From Paenibacillus tritici (GTDB lineage: Bacteria > Bacillota > Bacilli > Paenibacillales > Paenibacillaceae): a stretch of 64,000 nt of DNA. The stretch covers positions 62,001-126,000 of the forward strand of contig NZ_JABMKX010000015.1 in NCBI RefSeq assembly GCF_013204885.1. The letters run 5' to 3'. The position numbers were made by a program, and so were the translations under genes. Of the stretch, positions 63,854 to 64,000 are shown one piece after another; position 1 is the first letter of the stretch, and each line of letters begins with the position of its first letter. The notes beneath the pieces were generated by a model. That model made no database searches. It saw nothing but the letters and a program-made list of their open reading frames with translations, and was not told where the DNA came from.

Positions 63854-64000
63854 TGCTGCACATCTCCCAGCTTATAGCCGATGCCCCACAGCGTTCGGAT
63901 ATATTCCGGATGGGAAGGATCATCCTCAATCTTCTCGCGCAGTCTGCGCATATGTACATTGATTACATTCTCATCCCCGAAGTAATCATCCTCCCAGACC
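63850..64000 (-). CDS. OmpR-family response regulator (C-terminal part, cut by window edge)
   Basis: The last 49 residues of a winged-helix response regulator are visible: VWEDDYFGDENVINVHMRRL, REKIEDDPSHPEYI and RTLWGIGYKLGDVQQ, the conserved recognition helix and wing of OmpR/PhoB proteins. The stop overlaps the kinase start by 4 nt. The receiver domain is beyond the right edge. Confidence 0.88.
   Translation of the reverse strand, partial: VWEDDYFGDENVINVHMRRLREKIEDDPSHPEYIRTLWGIGYKLGDVQQ

Noticed and set aside
1..64000. CRISPR arrays, tRNA or rRNA genes, transposases, integrases
   Set aside because: I looked for regularly spaced repeats, tRNA-like ends and DDE or recombinase motifs on both strands and saw none. 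The only short tandem array is the 15-bp repeat at 19487-19585, whose units have no spacers.

Overview
The window looks like a chromosomal segment of a Paenibacillus-type, spore-forming Firmicute. The evidence is AGGAGG-class ribosome binding sites throughout, a SufC gene, a YhbH-type sporulation gene, copper-amine-oxidase-type stalk and DUF11 surface proteins, many two-component systems, and a complete maltodextrin locus. Most of the window is moderately GC-rich. The stretch from about 20.7 to 37.6 kb is visibly AT-rich and reads like an acquired island.

Layout. 1-8.7 kb: 5' end of sufC under a promoter with PerR-like and Fur-like sequences; a two-domain nitroreductase divergent from a MarR regulator; Dps; small conserved proteins (DUF1805, DUF423); a stalk-domain protein; a lipoprotein. 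8.9-19.3 kb: a methyltransferase-like gene, a giant DUF11-repeat surface protein split into two overlapping frames, and YhbH, all three apparently using non-standard start codons. 19.4-20.6 kb: a PadR/DUF2812 pair behind tandem promoters built on a 15-bp repeat array.

20.7-37.5 kb is the most interesting region: an apparently undescribed radical-SAM RiPP (ribosomally made, modified peptide) island. Two short four-cysteine precursor genes (44 and 43 aa) share the leader motif LAxxEFDM. With them lie two different SPASM radical SAM enzymes, a split ABC exporter, a thioredoxin-like accessory protein, a subtilisin-like protease with a possible carrier-protein-like tail, two FtsX-type permeases with one ATPase, an OmpR-type two-component system, a LytTR-type two-component system with a short sensor, and a secreted zinc phospholipase C. 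Both FtsX transcription units start with the same promoter element carrying an 11-bp direct repeat, the likely target of the OmpR-type regulator.

37.6-43.7 kb: GH4 glycosidase (MelA type), AraC regulator, an S51 peptidase gene with an internal amber codon, and a chemoreceptor. 43.7-56.7 kb: maltodextrin utilisation, comprising a MalEFG importer without its own ATPase, a cyclomaltodextrinase/neopullulanase, a LacI-family regulator, beta-phosphoglucomutase, a GH65 maltose phosphorylase and a GH13 alpha-glucosidase. Operator-like sequences centred on CAAACG or CGTTTG recur through the locus. Maltodextrins would be imported, hydrolysed to maltose, phosphorolysed to glucose plus beta-glucose-1-phosphate, and converted to glucose-6-phosphate. 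56.8-64 kb: AraC-GyrI regulator, DegV, a PAS histidine kinase, and an ABC transporter beside a two-component system that is cut by the window edge.

Three families of dispersed intergenic repeats are visible, each with two copies. One has a stem whose two arms change together between copies. All assignments come from reading the sequence; no database search was run.
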